A stretch of 64,000 nt of DNA from the NCBI RefSeq assembly GCF_948472415.1, contig NZ_OX419519.1, positions 6,539,001 to 6,603,000 on the forward strand, in the 5' to 3' direction. Positions within the stretch are counted from its first letter, which is position 1. Each line of letters opens with the position of its first letter. The notes beneath the pieces were generated by a model, which saw only the letters and a list, made by a program, of their open reading frames with translations, was not told where the DNA came from and searched no databases. The position numbers were made by a program, and so were the translations under genes. Of the stretch, positions 18,657 to 28,342 are shown one piece after another. The stretch is from Kitasatospora fiedleri. GTDB taxonomy: Bacteria > Actinomycetota > Actinomycetes > Streptomycetales > Streptomycetaceae.

Positions 18657-19829
18657 TCATCGGGCGCTCTCCTCGGCCCGGCCGGCCGCCGCGCGGCGCA
18701 CCGACTCCAGGCCCTCCAGCAGCCAGGACTGCTCGTCGCCGTCCAGCTCCCGGCCGGGGCGGACGTGGGCGACGAAGCCCTCCACCACCTCCTGGTCGGT
18801 GCGCCCGCGCACCCGCTGCGCGTAGGAGGTCCGGGCGGCCCGCTCGCCGCCCTCCGGTTCGAAGAGCAGTTGCAGGGTGTGCGGGAAGCGGGCCCGCAGC
18901 CGCTCCATCGCGTCGGCCGGGCGGACCGGGTCGGTCAGGGTGGCCTGCACCCAGCGGTCGACGGCGTAGGCGTGCGCCTCGGCGGCCAGCAGCTCGTCCA
19001 GCCGGCCCCGCAGCCGGGCGAGGCGGCGCGGCACCGGGCAGGGCACCCGGCGGGCCTCGACGGCGCCCGCCGCGTCCAGTTCGACCAGCCACATCGACTT
19101 CTCGTGCGCCGTCTCGGAGAAGGAGTACGCCAGCGGGGAGCCGGAGTAGCGCAGGTGCGGGGCGAGGGTCTGGCAGCCGTGCAGGTGGCCGAGCGCCGCG
19201 TAGTGCACGCCGTCGAAGACCGCGGCGGGCACGGACTCCACCCCGCCGACCGCGATGTCGCGCTCGCTGTCGCTGGCCGCGCCGCCGGTGACGAAGGCGT
19301 GCGCCAGCACCACCGCGCGGGTGCCCGCGGGGCGGGCGGCCAGGTCGGCGCGGACCCGGTCCATCGCCGCGGCCAGCACCTGCTCGTGGCCGCCCCGGGC
19401 CAGCCCCAGCCGTTCGCGCACCAGGGCGGGCTCCAGGTAGGGCAGCCCGTAGACGGCCACCGGCCCGTGCGCGTCGGCCAGCAGCACCGGCTCGGCCAGC
19501 GCGCCGGGGTCGGTGCGCAGGTGGATGCCGGCCCGGTCGATCAGCCGGGACGCGACGCCCAGCCGCCGGGCCGAGTCGTGGTTGCCGGAGATGAACACCG
19601 TCGGCACGCCCAGCTCGGCCAGCCGCCACAGCACCTCGTCGAAGAGCGCCACCGCCTCCAGCCCGGGCAGCGCCCGGTCGTAGACGTCCCCCGCGACCAG
19701 CACCGCGTCCACCCGCTCGGCCGCCGCGGTCGCCACCAGGTGCTCCAGGAAGACCCGCTGGGCCTCGTGCAGGCTCTCCCGGTGGAAGGACCGCCCCAGG
19801 TGCCAGTCCGAGGTGTGCAGCAGTCTCAC
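18657..19829 (-). CDS. sbcD: SbcD exonuclease subunit
   Basis: The 390-residue calcineurin-like phosphoesterase shows all metal-binding motifs in order: LLHTSDWHLG (D-x-H), VLVAGDVYD (G-D-x-x-D), FISGNHDSARRL (G-N-H-D/E), and later AHAF and ALGHLHG. It is the Mn-dependent nuclease partner of SbcC, acting on DNA ends and palindromic hairpins. The GTG at 19829 is chosen because GGGGAGCG precedes it and the protein then starts at VRLLHTSDWH, as in the family. An upstream extension to 19904 has no support. The gene is divergent from the Nudix gene at 20042. Confidence 0.93.
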   Translation of the reverse strand: MRLLHTSDWHLGRSFHRESLHEAQRVFLEHLVATAAAERVDAVLVAGDVYDRALPGLEAVALFDEVLWRLAELGVPTVFISGNHDSARRLGVASRLIDRAGIHLRTDPGALAEPVLLADAHGPVAVYGLPYLEPALVRERLGLARGGHEQVLAAAMDRVRADLAARPAGTRAVVLAHAFVTGGAASDSERDIAVGGVESVPAAVFDGVHYAALGHLHGCQTLAPHLRYSGSPLAYSFSETAHEKSMWLVELDAAGAVEARRVPCPVPRRLARLRGRLDELLAAEAHAYAVDRWVQATLTDPVRPADAMERLRARFPHTLQLLFEPEGGERAARTSYAQRVRGRTDQEVVEGFVAHVRPGRELDGDEQSWLLEGLESVRRAAAGRAEESAR

Positions 19830-20041
19830 GCCGACGCTCCCCGCAGCATGTCCCGTCACTCCTCGTCGATTCGGTGGTCCGGTCCGGCCGAGTACGAGTA
19901 TCACAGGTGGCGGACAGCGCTCCGGGCGCGCGGCGGCGCGGGCGGTGACCCGGGTGGCGGCCGGGACTGTTCATCGGTCGGGTGTTCGGGGAAGATCATC
20001 AGGTGGTGCCGCGGGCCTACCGGGAGAGCGGAGGGAGTGGG

Positions 20042-20634
20042 ATGGGCATCGAGTACAGCCCGGAGATCTCCGAACTGCTCGGGCGGGTGCGGCGCCGGCC
20101 GAACGCGGGGTGGCCGTGGCGGCCGGCCGAGGCGGTGCCGGCCGGGCTGCCGGTGAAGCAGTCCTGGGGGTGGCTGTTCGCGCCGGACGGGCGGGTGCTG
20201 ACGCTGGTGAACCCGCGCGACGGGGTGGTCAGCCTGCCGGGCGGCTCGCTGGAGCCGGAGGACGCGGGGGACCCGGGGCGGGCGCTGGCCCGGGAGGCGG
20301 CGGAGGAGGCGCAGGCGCTGATCGCCGGGCCGGTCTACCTGGGCTACCTGTACGACCGGGTGGGGTCGGCCAACGGCGGGCACGAGTGCGCGCGGGTGCG
20401 GATGGCGGCGGCGCTGCTGGGGGCGGGGCCCTCGGCGCCGGACCCGGCGTCGGGGCGGCACTACCGGCGGCTGCTGGTGGCGCCGGGACTCGCGGTGGAG
20501 CTGCTCGGCTGGGGGCTGCCGGGGCTGCGGCAGGCGCGGGCGGCGGTGGCGGCGGCGGCCGCCCGGTGGGGGTGCCGGTGCGGGCGGACGAGACGATCGA
20601 GGAGCTGCCGGCCGCAGGCTGCCGGCTGCGCTGA
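20042..20634 (+). CDS. Nudix domain protein (frameshift near the 3' end as read)
   Basis: The ATG at 20042 follows GGAGGGAG. A Nudix-like box is present as LPGGSLEPEDAGDPGRALAR followed by EAAEEAQ. The REAAEE core is kept, but the final Gly of the box is replaced by Gln and the spacing is one residue off, so activity may be weak or altered. At about 20567 a run of G lacks one base. Adding it gives the sensible end ARWGVPVRADETIEELPA and a stop at 20634, while the frame as read runs on to 20818 through Arg/Pro-rich nonsense. The corrected length, about 197 residues, suits the family. The substrate is unknown. Confidence 0.7.
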
Positions 20635-20908
20635 GCCCCGCCGCGCCCCCGCCGTTCCCCGGCCGTTCCCCGGTCGTCCCCCGCCGGGCCGGTCCGGCGG
20701 CCTGATCGGACGTCAAGCACCCTTTCCGATGGTGCGATCACCCACTGATGGTATTTCCGCAGCCCAGGTCAGGGGCGGGTCTGCGCGCGTAGCTCCCCGT
20801 TGGGGCGGCATTCCGTGAACGTTCGTCAACTTCTTTGGCATGAGCGCTTCCCCCCGGACCTACTGACTGGTATCCAATGTGTGGCCTGCGTCACTCATGG
20901 AGGATCAG

Positions 20909-21706
20909 ATGTCTCGCGTCCGTGCCGTTTCCGTCGCCCTCACCGCGGCGGCCCTGTCCCTCACCACCCTCGCCGCCGCCACCGAGGCGAACGCCGCCGG
21001 CGTGCGCTACGCCGCGCTCGGCGACTCCTACTCGGCCGGCGTCGGCTCCGGCAGCTACACCAGCGAGAGCGGCGGTTGCAGCCGCAGCACCAAGGCGTAC
21101 CCGTACCTGTGGAACGCCGCGCACGCGCCCACCTCGTTCTCGTTCGTGGCCTGTTCGGGTGCGAAGACCGACGACGTGATCGCCAACCAGCTGGGCGTGC
21201 TGAACACCTCGACCACCCTGGTGTCCATCACCATCGGCGGCAACGACGCGGGCTTCGCCTCCACCATGCAGACCTGCGTGCTGAACAGCGAGAGCTCCTG
21301 CCTGAGCGCCGTCAACACGGCCAAGAGCTACGCCACCAACACCCTGCCGGGCAAGCTCACCAACCTGTACGGGCAGATCAAGTCGAAGGCGCCCAACGCG
21401 AAGGTCGTGGTGCTGGGCTACCCGCACCTGTACAAGGTGCCCGGTAGCTGCATCGTCGGGATCTCGGACACCAAGCGGACCGCGATCAACGGCGCGGCGG
21501 ACACCCTGGACACGGTCATCGCCAAGCAGGCGGCGAACGCCGGGTTCACCTTCAAGGACGTCCGGACGGTCTTCGCCGAGCACGAGATCTGCGGCTCCTC
21601 GACCCAGTGGCTGAACAGCACCACGCTGCCGATCAGCGACAGCTACCACCCGAACGCGAGCGGCCAGGCCGGCGGCTACCTGCCGTCGTTCAGCGCCGCG
21701 GCCTGA
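20909..21706 (+). CDS. Secreted SGNH/GDSL lipase-esterase
   Basis: The 265-residue product starts at ATG 20909 behind GGAGG and has a typical signal peptide (MSRVRAVSVALTAAALSL, cleavage after ANA). The four SGNH blocks are present: ALGDSYSAGVGSGS with the nucleophile Ser, the glycine block, ITIGGNDAG, and SDSYHPNASGQ with the catalytic Asp and His. Six Cys at spacings typical of secreted Streptomyces lipases should form three disulfides. It would hydrolyse lipid or polysaccharide esters outside the cell. The 270-bp upstream region contains an AT-rich patch but no clean promoter. A bidirectional terminator follows. Confidence 0.93.
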   Translation: MSRVRAVSVALTAAALSLTTLAAATEANAAGVRYAALGDSYSAGVGSGSYTSESGGCSRSTKAYPYLWNAAHAPTSFSFVACSGAKTDDVIANQLGVLNTSTTLVSITIGGNDAGFASTMQTCVLNSESSCLSAVNTAKSYATNTLPGKLTNLYGQIKSKAPNAKVVVLGYPHLYKVPGSCIVGISDTKRTAINGAADTLDTVIAKQAANAGFTFKDVRTVFAEHEICGSSTQWLNSTTLPISDSYHPNASGQAGGYLPSFSAAA

Positions 21707-21750
21707 CGCTCCGGCGGCAGGCGGCAGCACGTCCGCGGGGACGGACGACC

Positions 21751-21783
21751 GGTGGCCGGGCTCGTGGAAGGAGCCCGGCCACC
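21751..21783. terminator. Bidirectional terminator between lipase and deacetylase
   Basis: GGTGGCCGGGCTC at 21751-21763 pairs perfectly with 21771-21783 around a 7-nt loop, between two convergent genes. Confidence 0.8.
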
Positions 21784-21802
21784 GTGGTTCCCGGGGCGGC
21801 GC

Positions 21803-22918
21803 TCAGCGCAGGTGGTCGCCGAGCGCGGCGGGCCGCAGACCGGCCTGCCCGGCCGCGTCCAGCGCGCGCCGGAGGTCGTCGGCCAGGGTGTCGGTGAAGT
21901 GCATGATGATCACGTCGCCGGGCTGGAGCGGGCCGCCGTGGTAGACGTTCGCGGCGCCCGAGGTGAAGTCGGCGGTCGCGGTCAGCACGTACGCCATGCC
22001 GCAGTTGGCGGCGGCCCGGAGGGTGTCGTCGTCGAAGGCGAAGTAGGGCGGCCGGAAGACCGTCGGGACGGTGCCGTAGCGCGCGGTGACCGCGTCCCGG
22101 GCGTCGCAGATCTCGGCCTGCTGCTCGGCCGGGGAGAGCGTGGTCAGGTCGCGGTGCGAGACGCCGTGGTCCTGGATCGAGGAGCCGGGCGCGGCGGTGA
22201 CCCGGCGGAAGTAGTCCGGCTCGAAGCCCTCCGGCATCGGCAGCGGGAAGACGGTCACCGGCAGCGCGCGGTCGGCGATCAGTTGGGCCGCCTCCGGGGT
22301 GCGGGTCCAGCCGTCGTCGACGGTCAGGAAGACGACCTTGTCGTCGGTCGGCACGTTCCAGGTGGCGGGCGCGGGCGCCGGGCGGTCGCCGGTGACCGAG
22401 ACGTCGTCCACCGCGATCGGGCCCTGGCCGTACCAGCCGTGCACGTACAGCTGCACCGAGGTGGTGGCCGGGCCGGTGGTGAAGCCGGTCGACAGCCGCT
22501 GCCAGCCGTCCCCGGTGGACGCCGTCCAGGCCGGGGCGACGTCGTGGCCGGTGCCGGTGGCGCCGAGGAAGGCGTACGAGCCGTGCACCCAGGCGCGGTA
22601 CGTGTAGGCGGTGTTCGGGCGCACCGCCAGGGTCTGGGTGCACTGGCCGGTGGAGTCGCCGGCGGCCGGGGTGATCGCCAGGGCGGCGGTGCCGGTGCGG
22701 GCGGCGGCGGTGAGCGCGCCCTCGCCGGGCGCGCAGTGCCAGCCGGGGACCGAGCCCCAGTCGGCCAGCGGCAGGGTGGGGATCTCGAAGCCGGGGTTGG
22801 TGGCCAGGTTCGGCGCGGGGGCCGGGGCGTCCGCGTGCGCGGCCGGGACGGTGGCGGCGGAGGCCAGCGCGGCGGTGGCGGCGAGCGCCGCGAGACGGCG
22901 ACGGGCGGAACTGAGCAC
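21803..22918 (-). CDS. Secreted polysaccharide deacetylase with N-terminal carbohydrate-binding domain
   Basis: The 371-residue protein has a signal peptide ending in AHA near residue 29. Next is a jelly-roll carbohydrate-binding domain of CenC type (NLATNPGFEIPTLPLADW to about residue 180). The NodB deacetylase domain follows, with FLTVDDGWT (Asp pair), QDHGVSHRDL (zinc His), FRPPYFAFDDDT and DVIIMHFTDT. It should remove N-acetyl or O-acetyl groups from a wall or environmental polysaccharide. The first motif reads TVDDGW where the common form is TFDDGP, a tolerated variant. The ATG at 22918 fits the signal peptide start. Confidence 0.9.
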   Translation of the reverse strand: MLSSARRRLAALAATAALASAATVPAAHADAPAPAPNLATNPGFEIPTLPLADWGSVPGWHCAPGEGALTAAARTGTAALAITPAAGDSTGQCTQTLAVRPNTAYTYRAWVHGSYAFLGATGTGHDVAPAWTASTGDGWQRLSTGFTTGPATTSVQLYVHGWYGQGPIAVDDVSVTGDRPAPAPATWNVPTDDKVVFLTVDDGWTRTPEAAQLIADRALPVTVFPLPMPEGFEPDYFRRVTAAPGSSIQDHGVSHRDLTTLSPAEQQAEICDARDAVTARYGTVPTVFRPPYFAFDDDTLRAAANCGMAYVLTATADFTSGAANVYHGGPLQPGDVIIMHFTDTLADDLRRALDAAGQAGLRPAALGDHLR

Positions 22919-23068
22919 GGGTCAACTCCAGTGTGGGGACGGGCGGAGGGGTGAACCCCGGAGGGGCGGGGATCGGGTGGGGGTCCTGCCGCACCAGGCC
23001 GGTGCACACAATGGACTGGACCAATCCCGGCGGTCAAGCGGAACCGGCCGACCGGCCGCCGAGATCGG

Positions 23069-24889
23069 TCAACCGGCGTAGAGCTCCTCGATGTCCGCCG
23101 CGTACCGCTCCGCCACCGCCGCCCGGCGGATCTTCAACGAGGGCGTCAACAGCCCCTCCTCCAGGGAGAACTCGCGCGGCAGCAGCCGGAACGCCCGGAT
23201 CGACTCGGCCCGCGACACCGTGGTGTTCGCCGCCCCCACCGCCCGCTGCACCTCCTGGTGCAGCTCCGGGTCGGTGAGCGCCTGCCACATCTCCAGCGGC
23301 GGCCGCCCGCGCGCCCGCAGCCAGTGCGCCAGCGCCACCGCGTCCAGCGTGATCAGCGCCGCCAGGTACGGCCGGTCGTCGCCCACGATCAGGCACTGCG
23401 CGATCAGCGGGTGCGCCCGCACCCGCTCCTCCAGCACCGCCGGGGCCAGGTTCTTGCCGCTGGAGGTGACGATCACCTCCTTCTTGCGGCCGGTCAGCGT
23501 CAGGTAGCCGTCCTCGTCCAGCACCCCCAGGTCCCCGGTGGCCAGCCAGCCCCGGCACAGCGCCTCGTCCGAGCAGCGCGGGTGGTTGAGGTACCCGGAG
23601 AACACGCCCGGGCCCTTCACCCACACCTCGCCGTCCTCGGCGATCGCCACCGTCGAACCAGGCAGCGGACGCCCCACCGTGCCGAACTTCGGCCGCCGCG
23701 GCGGGTTCGCGGTCACCGGCGCGGACGACTCGGTCAGCCCGTAGCCCTCGTACACCGTCATGCCCGCGCCCGCGAAGAACAGCCCCAGCTCCCGGCCCAG
23801 CATCGACCCGCCGGTCATCACCGCCCGCACCCGGCCGCCCAGCACCTCCCGCACCCGCTGGTACACCAGCCGCTCGTACGCGGCGTGCCGCACCCGCAGC
23901 GCCGGCGAGGGGCCCGGGCCGGTGCGGTGCGCCCGGCGCTCCCAGGCCGCCGCCCACTCGACGGCCACCCGCTCGGCCTGCTCGAACAGCTCCAGCCGGC
24001 CCGCCGCCTCGGCGGCCTCCCGGGCCCGGCGGTGGATCTTCTCGAAGACGTACGGCACCGCGTGCAGGAAGGTCGGCCGGAACGCGGCCAGGGCCGGCAG
24101 CAGGCTGTCCGAGGCCAGCTTCGCGTGGTGGCCGATCCGGATTCCGCCGCGCACCGCCGCCACCTGGGTCAGCCGCCCGAACACGTGCGCCAGCGGCAGG
24201 AACAGCAGGGTGGCCGGCTGCCCGCCGCCGGTGTCGCGGAACACCTCGTCCCAGCCCGCCAGCAGGGCGTCCGCCACCGCCGCGAAGTTGCCGTGGGTCA
24301 GCAGGCAGCCCTTGGGACGGCCGGTGGTGCCCGAGGTGTAGATGACGCTGGCCAGCGAGTCCGCCGTCACCCCCAGCCGCTGACGGTGCACCAGCGCGTC
24401 CGGCACGCCCGCGCCGTCCGCCGCCAACTGGGCCACGCAGCCGCGGTCCAGCTGCCAGATGCCGGTCAGCTCCGGCAGCGCGTCGCACACCGCGCCGACC
24501 GTCATCGCCTGGTCCTCGTCCTCCACCACGCAGGCCACCGCCGAGGTCTCCGCCAGGATCCAGCGGACCTGGTCGGCCGAGGCCGTCGGGTACACCGGCA
24601 CCGTGATCGCCCCCACCGACCAGAGCGCGTAGTCGAACAGCGTCCACTCCCAGCGGGTCGCCGACATCACCGCGACCCGGTCGCCGTAGCGCACCCCCCG
24701 GGTCAGCAGGCCCTTGGCCAGCGCCAGCACCTCGTCGCGGAACCCGGCCGCCGTCACCGGCGTCCAGACGCCGTCCACCAGCCGGGACATCAGCGACAGC
24801 CGCGGCTCCCGCTCGGCCCGGTCGAACACCGAGTCGGCCAGCCCGCCGGCCGGCCCGCCGCCCAGCGCGGGGCTGCTGAACTCTCGCAC
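23069..24889 (-). CDS. Long-chain fatty acid-CoA ligase (AMP-forming)
   Basis: The 606-residue adenylating enzyme shows IYTSGTTGRPKGCLLTHGN (ATP-binding P-loop), YEGYGLTESSAPV, WLATGDLG and GRKKEVIVTSSGKN (hinge and catalytic Lys), in the order and spacing of FadD15-like long-chain acyl-CoA synthetases. It activates fatty acids for lipid synthesis or oxidation in the cytosol or at the membrane. The GTG at 24889 gives VREFSSPAL behind GGGGG. An extension to 24937 lacks a ribosome site. The final residues (NEGLLTPSLKIRR in mirror order of family members) match the usual C-terminal domain. It is downstream of nothing on its own strand, with a 10-bp hairpin in its leader. Confidence 0.92.
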   Translation of the reverse strand: MREFSSPALGGGPAGGLADSVFDRAEREPRLSLMSRLVDGVWTPVTAAGFRDEVLALAKGLLTRGVRYGDRVAVMSATRWEWTLFDYALWSVGAITVPVYPTASADQVRWILAETSAVACVVEDEDQAMTVGAVCDALPELTGIWQLDRGCVAQLAADGAGVPDALVHRQRLGVTADSLASVIYTSGTTGRPKGCLLTHGNFAAVADALLAGWDEVFRDTGGGQPATLLFLPLAHVFGRLTQVAAVRGGIRIGHHAKLASDSLLPALAAFRPTFLHAVPYVFEKIHRRAREAAEAAGRLELFEQAERVAVEWAAAWERRAHRTGPGPSPALRVRHAAYERLVYQRVREVLGGRVRAVMTGGSMLGRELGLFFAGAGMTVYEGYGLTESSAPVTANPPRRPKFGTVGRPLPGSTVAIAEDGEVWVKGPGVFSGYLNHPRCSDEALCRGWLATGDLGVLDEDGYLTLTGRKKEVIVTSSGKNLAPAVLEERVRAHPLIAQCLIVGDDRPYLAALITLDAVALAHWLRARGRPPLEMWQALTDPELHQEVQRAVGAANTTVSRAESIRAFRLLPREFSLEEGLLTPSLKIRRAAVAERYAADIEELYAG

Positions 24890-25265
24890 GGTACCCCCGA
24901 TCCCGCCCCGAACCACCCACCCGGACCGGGCCCGCACGGCCCGGTCCGCCCGGCCGGCCGAGGGCCGGACCGCGGTACCGGCGAAGCTACCCGATCGGCG
25001 CGGCGCTGCCCAGAGTCACCGTCCGGCGACGCCCCGCACCGGAGGAAGCCCCGCAGGTCGGGGCCATGCCAGACCCCGGCGGGGAAATTAAAGGACGATC
25101 CGGACAACAGCCGATCACGATGCACTTCCACCCTACGAACGGGCGGTCAGGAAGTAGTAGGCTCGCGGCTCTCGAACCCGCCCGCACCCACCCCTGCCCG
25201 CGCGCACCCGCCCCCGCCCGCCCGCGTCCGACAACCTTCCCGCCCGAGGACCACTAAGGACCCGT
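24890..25265. promoter_or_regulatory. Divergent promoter region of the fatty acid-CoA ligase and cvnA
   Basis: A perfect 10-bp hairpin (24923-24932 with 24938-24947) lies in the likely leader of the ligase gene. On the plus side TAGGCT near 25156 is a possible -10 for the conservon, followed by a C-rich 100-nt leader and AAGGA before the cvnA ATG. No gene is supported in this stretch. Confidence 0.4.
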
Positions 25266-27926
25266 ATGCGCCTGCGCCGCAGCTCGATCCGCGCGAGGAT
25301 CGTCGCGCTGCTCCTGGTGCCCATCGCGGCGCTCAGCGGCCTGTGGGTGTACGCCACGCTCGTCACCACCGGCGACGTGTGGAGCCAGATCGACCTCGGC
25401 TCCACCTACACCGCCTTCGGCGGCCCCGCCGACCGGTACGCCTACGACCTCCAGCAGGAACGCGCCGCCGCCGTGCTGCGGCTGGCCGCCCCCGCGAACG
25501 CCGGCTACGCCGCCGCCTACGACAAGGCCCGCACCACCACCGACCGCGACCTCCAACTGCTGCGCTACCAGGGCGCCAGCCACGACGCCGGCAAGCTCGA
25601 CGCCGACCAGCGCGCCCGCTACCAGGACGTGCTCGCGGTCGCCGACCAGCTCGGCGCGATCCGCAACCAGATCGCCCAGTCCCGGCAGAGCTGGGACGGC
25701 GCGCTCAAGGACTACAGCGACCTGATCAGCCCGGTCTTCGCGTTCCGCTCCTCCTTCATCGCCAAGCAGACCGGCTCGCTGCCCCGCCAGGGCACCATCC
25801 TGGTCGAGCTCTCCCGGGCCGGCGAGTACCTCTCCCAGGAGACCGCCGCGATGCGCGCCCTGCGGGCCGCCCCCCTGGCCGACGCCCAGGACCCGCGCAA
25901 GCAGCAGGTCGCCCTGGACGCCATGAACGCCCAGCAGGCGCTGTTCCGGATCTACATCGCCGAACTCGACGACCAGGACCGGCAGGCGTACAACGCGCTG
26001 CGCCTGGGCTGGAACTGGAGCTGGCTCACCGCCGCCGAGACCGGCTTCGACAAGGCCGCCGACCGGGCCCTGGAGGTGCGCGGCGGCCCCACCGACTCCT
26101 GGGGCGACCCCGCCGACAAGGTCCTCACCGACATCGACGCGATCAACTCCCGGCTGGCCAAGGAACTCGGCGACCAGGCCCGCGACAGCGCGATCGACGC
26201 CCTGGTGCGCGGCGGCACGGCCGGCCTGATCGGCCTCACCGCGGTCGTCCTGTCGATCGTCATCTCCTACCGCACCGGCCGCCGCCTGGTGCGCGAACTC
26301 GTCGGCCTGCGCAACGCCGCCGCCGACCTGTCCGCCACCCGGCTGCCCTCCGTGATGCTCCGGCTGCGCCGCGGCGAGCCCGTCGACGTGGTCGCCGAGG
26401 TGCCCCCGCTGGAGTTCGGCGCCGGGGAGATCGGCCAGGTCGGCCGGGCCTTCAACGAAGTCCAGCGGGTCGCCGTCGAGGCCGCCGTCGAACAGGCCGA
26501 ACTGCGCCGCGGCGTCTCCGCCGTCTTCGTCAACCTGGCCCGCCGCTCCCAGGTGCTGCTGCACCGTCAGCTCACCCTGCTCGACACCATGGAGCGCCGC
26601 ACCGAGGACCCGCGCGAACTGGAGGACCTGTTCCGGCTCGACCACCTCACCACCCGCATGCGCCGCCACGCCGAGGGCCTGATCATCCTCTCCGGCGGCT
26701 CGCCCGGCCGCGCCTGGCGCAAGCCGGTCCGGATGGTCGACGTGGTGCGCGCCGCCGTCGGCGAGGTCGAGGACTACGCCCGGGTGCAGGTGCGCCCGTT
26801 CCCCGGCACCGGCCTGCTCGGCTCCGCGGTCGCCGACGTCACCCACCTGGTCGCCGAACTCGTCGAGAACGCCACCGTGTTCTCGCCGCCGCACACCCAG
26901 GTCACCGTCCAGGGCGAGGTGGTCGCGCACGGCTTCTGCCTGGAGATCGACGACCGCGGCCTCGGCCTGGGCGAGCAGCACCTGGAGGAGATCAACCAAC
27001 GCCTGTCCGTGGAGCAGGAGTTCGACCTCGCCGACACCGACCGGCTCGGCCTGTTCGTGGTCTCCCGGCTGGCCCGCCGGCACGGCATCCGGGTGCACCT
27101 GCGGCCCAGCCCCTACGGCGGCACCTCCGCGGTCGTGCTGATCCCGCGCGAACTGCTCGCCGAGACCGTCGAGACCGCCCCCGACGCCCCCCGGCAGGGC
27201 GCCGAGGACACCGGCACCCACCGCCGCCCGCCCGCCCCGGCCGCCGCCTCCACCGCGGTCGCCGTCCCGGCCCGCGGCCAGGGCGCGCACGCCGCGCCCG
27301 CCGCCGCGCTCGGCGGGCCCCGCCCGTCCGAGGCCGAGCCGTCCCGCACCCCCGGCGGGCTGCCCCGCCGCCGGGCCGCCGCCGCGGCCCCGCAGGCCGC
27401 CGCCGGGGGCACCGGGCGCCACCGCCGCCCCGAGGAGGACGGCGAGCGGCCCGCGCTGCCCGCCGCCGCTGCCGGACCGGCCGCGGGCCCGGCTGCGGGC
27501 CCGGCGCTCACCCCGGTGGCCGGCGGACTGCTGCCCAAGCGGGTCCGGCAGGCCAGCCTGGCCCCGCAACTGCGGCCCGGCGCCGAACCGGAGGCCGCCG
27601 AACCGGCCCGCGCGCGCGACCCCGAGGAGGCCCGCTCCGCGTTCGCCTCCTTCCAGCGCGGCTTCGCCCGCGGCCGCGGCGACCGGCTCCAGCCCGCCTC
27701 GCTCACCGTGGTGCGCTCCGAGCCGGAGTCCCCCGACGGCGCCCGCACCCCCGAACGGCCCGCGCCGGTCCGCCCCCCGGGGCCCGGACAGCAGCCCCGG
27801 CTCCGGATCGCGCTGCCGTCCGCGCCGGTGCCGCACGCGCTGCCCGCCGCCCCCGCCCGCTCCGTCCCGTCGGCGCACCCGACGCCGACCGCACCGCCCG
27901 CACCAGCAGAAGGAACCGAATCATGA
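25266..27926 (+). CDS. cvnA: Conservon sensor kinase-like protein CvnA (nitrate/nitrite-sensing and ATPase domains)
   Basis: This 886-residue membrane protein has one transmembrane helix near residues 10-32, an extracytoplasmic NIT-like four-helix sensor domain to about 300, and a second helix near 315-335. A HAMP-like linker and a histidine-kinase-type ATPase follow. The N box reads ELVENATVFSPP and the G box DDRGLGLG, near 540-580. The usual phosphoacceptor His region is RRSQVLLHRQLTLLDTMERR. The last 230 residues are Ala/Pro-rich and disordered. Conservon members form a membrane complex resembling eukaryotic G-protein signalling and affect development. The stop overlaps cvnB by ATGA, so translation is coupled. 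Confidence 0.93.
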   Translation: MRLRRSSIRARIVALLLVPIAALSGLWVYATLVTTGDVWSQIDLGSTYTAFGGPADRYAYDLQQERAAAVLRLAAPANAGYAAAYDKARTTTDRDLQLLRYQGASHDAGKLDADQRARYQDVLAVADQLGAIRNQIAQSRQSWDGALKDYSDLISPVFAFRSSFIAKQTGSLPRQGTILVELSRAGEYLSQETAAMRALRAAPLADAQDPRKQQVALDAMNAQQALFRIYIAELDDQDRQAYNALRLGWNWSWLTAAETGFDKAADRALEVRGGPTDSWGDPADKVLTDIDAINSRLAKELGDQARDSAIDALVRGGTAGLIGLTAVVLSIVISYRTGRRLVRELVGLRNAAADLSATRLPSVMLRLRRGEPVDVVAEVPPLEFGAGEIGQVGRAFNEVQRVAVEAAVEQAELRRGVSAVFVNLARRSQVLLHRQLTLLDTMERRTEDPRELEDLFRLDHLTTRMRRHAEGLIILSGGSPGRAWRKPVRMVDVVRAAVGEVEDYARVQVRPFPGTGLLGSAVADVTHLVAELVENATVFSPPHTQVTVQGEVVAHGFCLEIDDRGLGLGEQHLEEINQRLSVEQEFDLADTDRLGLFVVSRLARRHGIRVHLRPSPYGGTSAVVLIPRELLAETVETAPDAPRQGAEDTGTHRRPPAPAAASTAVAVPARGQGAHAAPAAALGGPRPSEAEPSRTPGGLPRRRAAAAAPQAAAGGTGRHRRPEEDGERPALPAAAAGPAAGPAAGPALTPVAGGLLPKRVRQASLAPQLRPGAEPEAAEPARARDPEEARSAFASFQRGFARGRGDRLQPASLTVVRSEPESPDGARTPERPAPVRPPGPGQQPRLRIALPSAPVPHALPAAPARSVPSAHPTPTAPPAPAEGTES

Positions 27927-28342
27927 CCGCAACAACACCGCCGTCCGGGGACCTCGACTGGCTCCTCAACGACCTGGTCGGCCGGGTGGCGACCCTTCGG
28001 CATGCGGTGATCCTGTCCAGCGACGGCCTGGCCACCGGCGTCTCCAGCGGCCTGGACCGGGAGGACGCCGAACACCTCGCGGCGGTCGCCGCGGGCTTCC
28101 ACAGCCTCGCCAAGGGTGCCGGACGGCACTTCCGGGTCGGCGGCGTCCGGCAGACCATGGTCGAGCTGGACGAGGCCTTCCTGTTCATCACCGCCGCCGG
28201 CGACGGCAGCTGCCTGGCCGTGCTCAGCGACGCCGAGTCCGATGTGGGCCAGATCGCCTACGAGATGGCACTGTTGGTCAAGCGCGTCGGCGAGCACCTG
28301 GCCGCCGAGCCGAGGACCGACACCACGCTGCCCGGGAGATGA
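27923..28342 (+). CDS. cvnB: Roadblock/LC7 domain protein CvnB
   Basis: The 139-residue protein is a single roadblock/LC7 domain, with LDWLLNDLVGRVATLRHAVI at the start, SSDGLATGVSSGLDRE in the middle and ITAAGDGSCLAVLSDAESDV near the end. In conservons this subunit acts as a GTPase-activating or scaffold partner of the CvnD GTPase. It overlaps cvnA and cvnC by ATGA on both sides, so the three are translated as a coupled set. Confidence 0.93.
   Translation: MTATTPPSGDLDWLLNDLVGRVATLRHAVILSSDGLATGVSSGLDREDAEHLAAVAAGFHSLAKGAGRHFRVGGVRQTMVELDEAFLFITAAGDGSCLAVLSDAESDVGQIAYEMALLVKRVGEHLAAEPRTDTTLPGR

Noticed and set aside
15410..19291. A 1293-codon open frame on the plus strand opposite sbcC and sbcD
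   Set aside because: It is rich in Gly, Ala, Val and Arg and shows no domain. It is the antisense shadow expected opposite GC3-rich genes, whose real products SbcC and SbcD are unmistakable.
23258..28342. A very long plus-strand frame crossing the fatty acid-CoA ligase, the intergenic gap and cvnA
   Set aside because: Only its last 140 codons are meaningful, and these are cvnB with its own ATG and overlap with cvnA. The rest is shadow.
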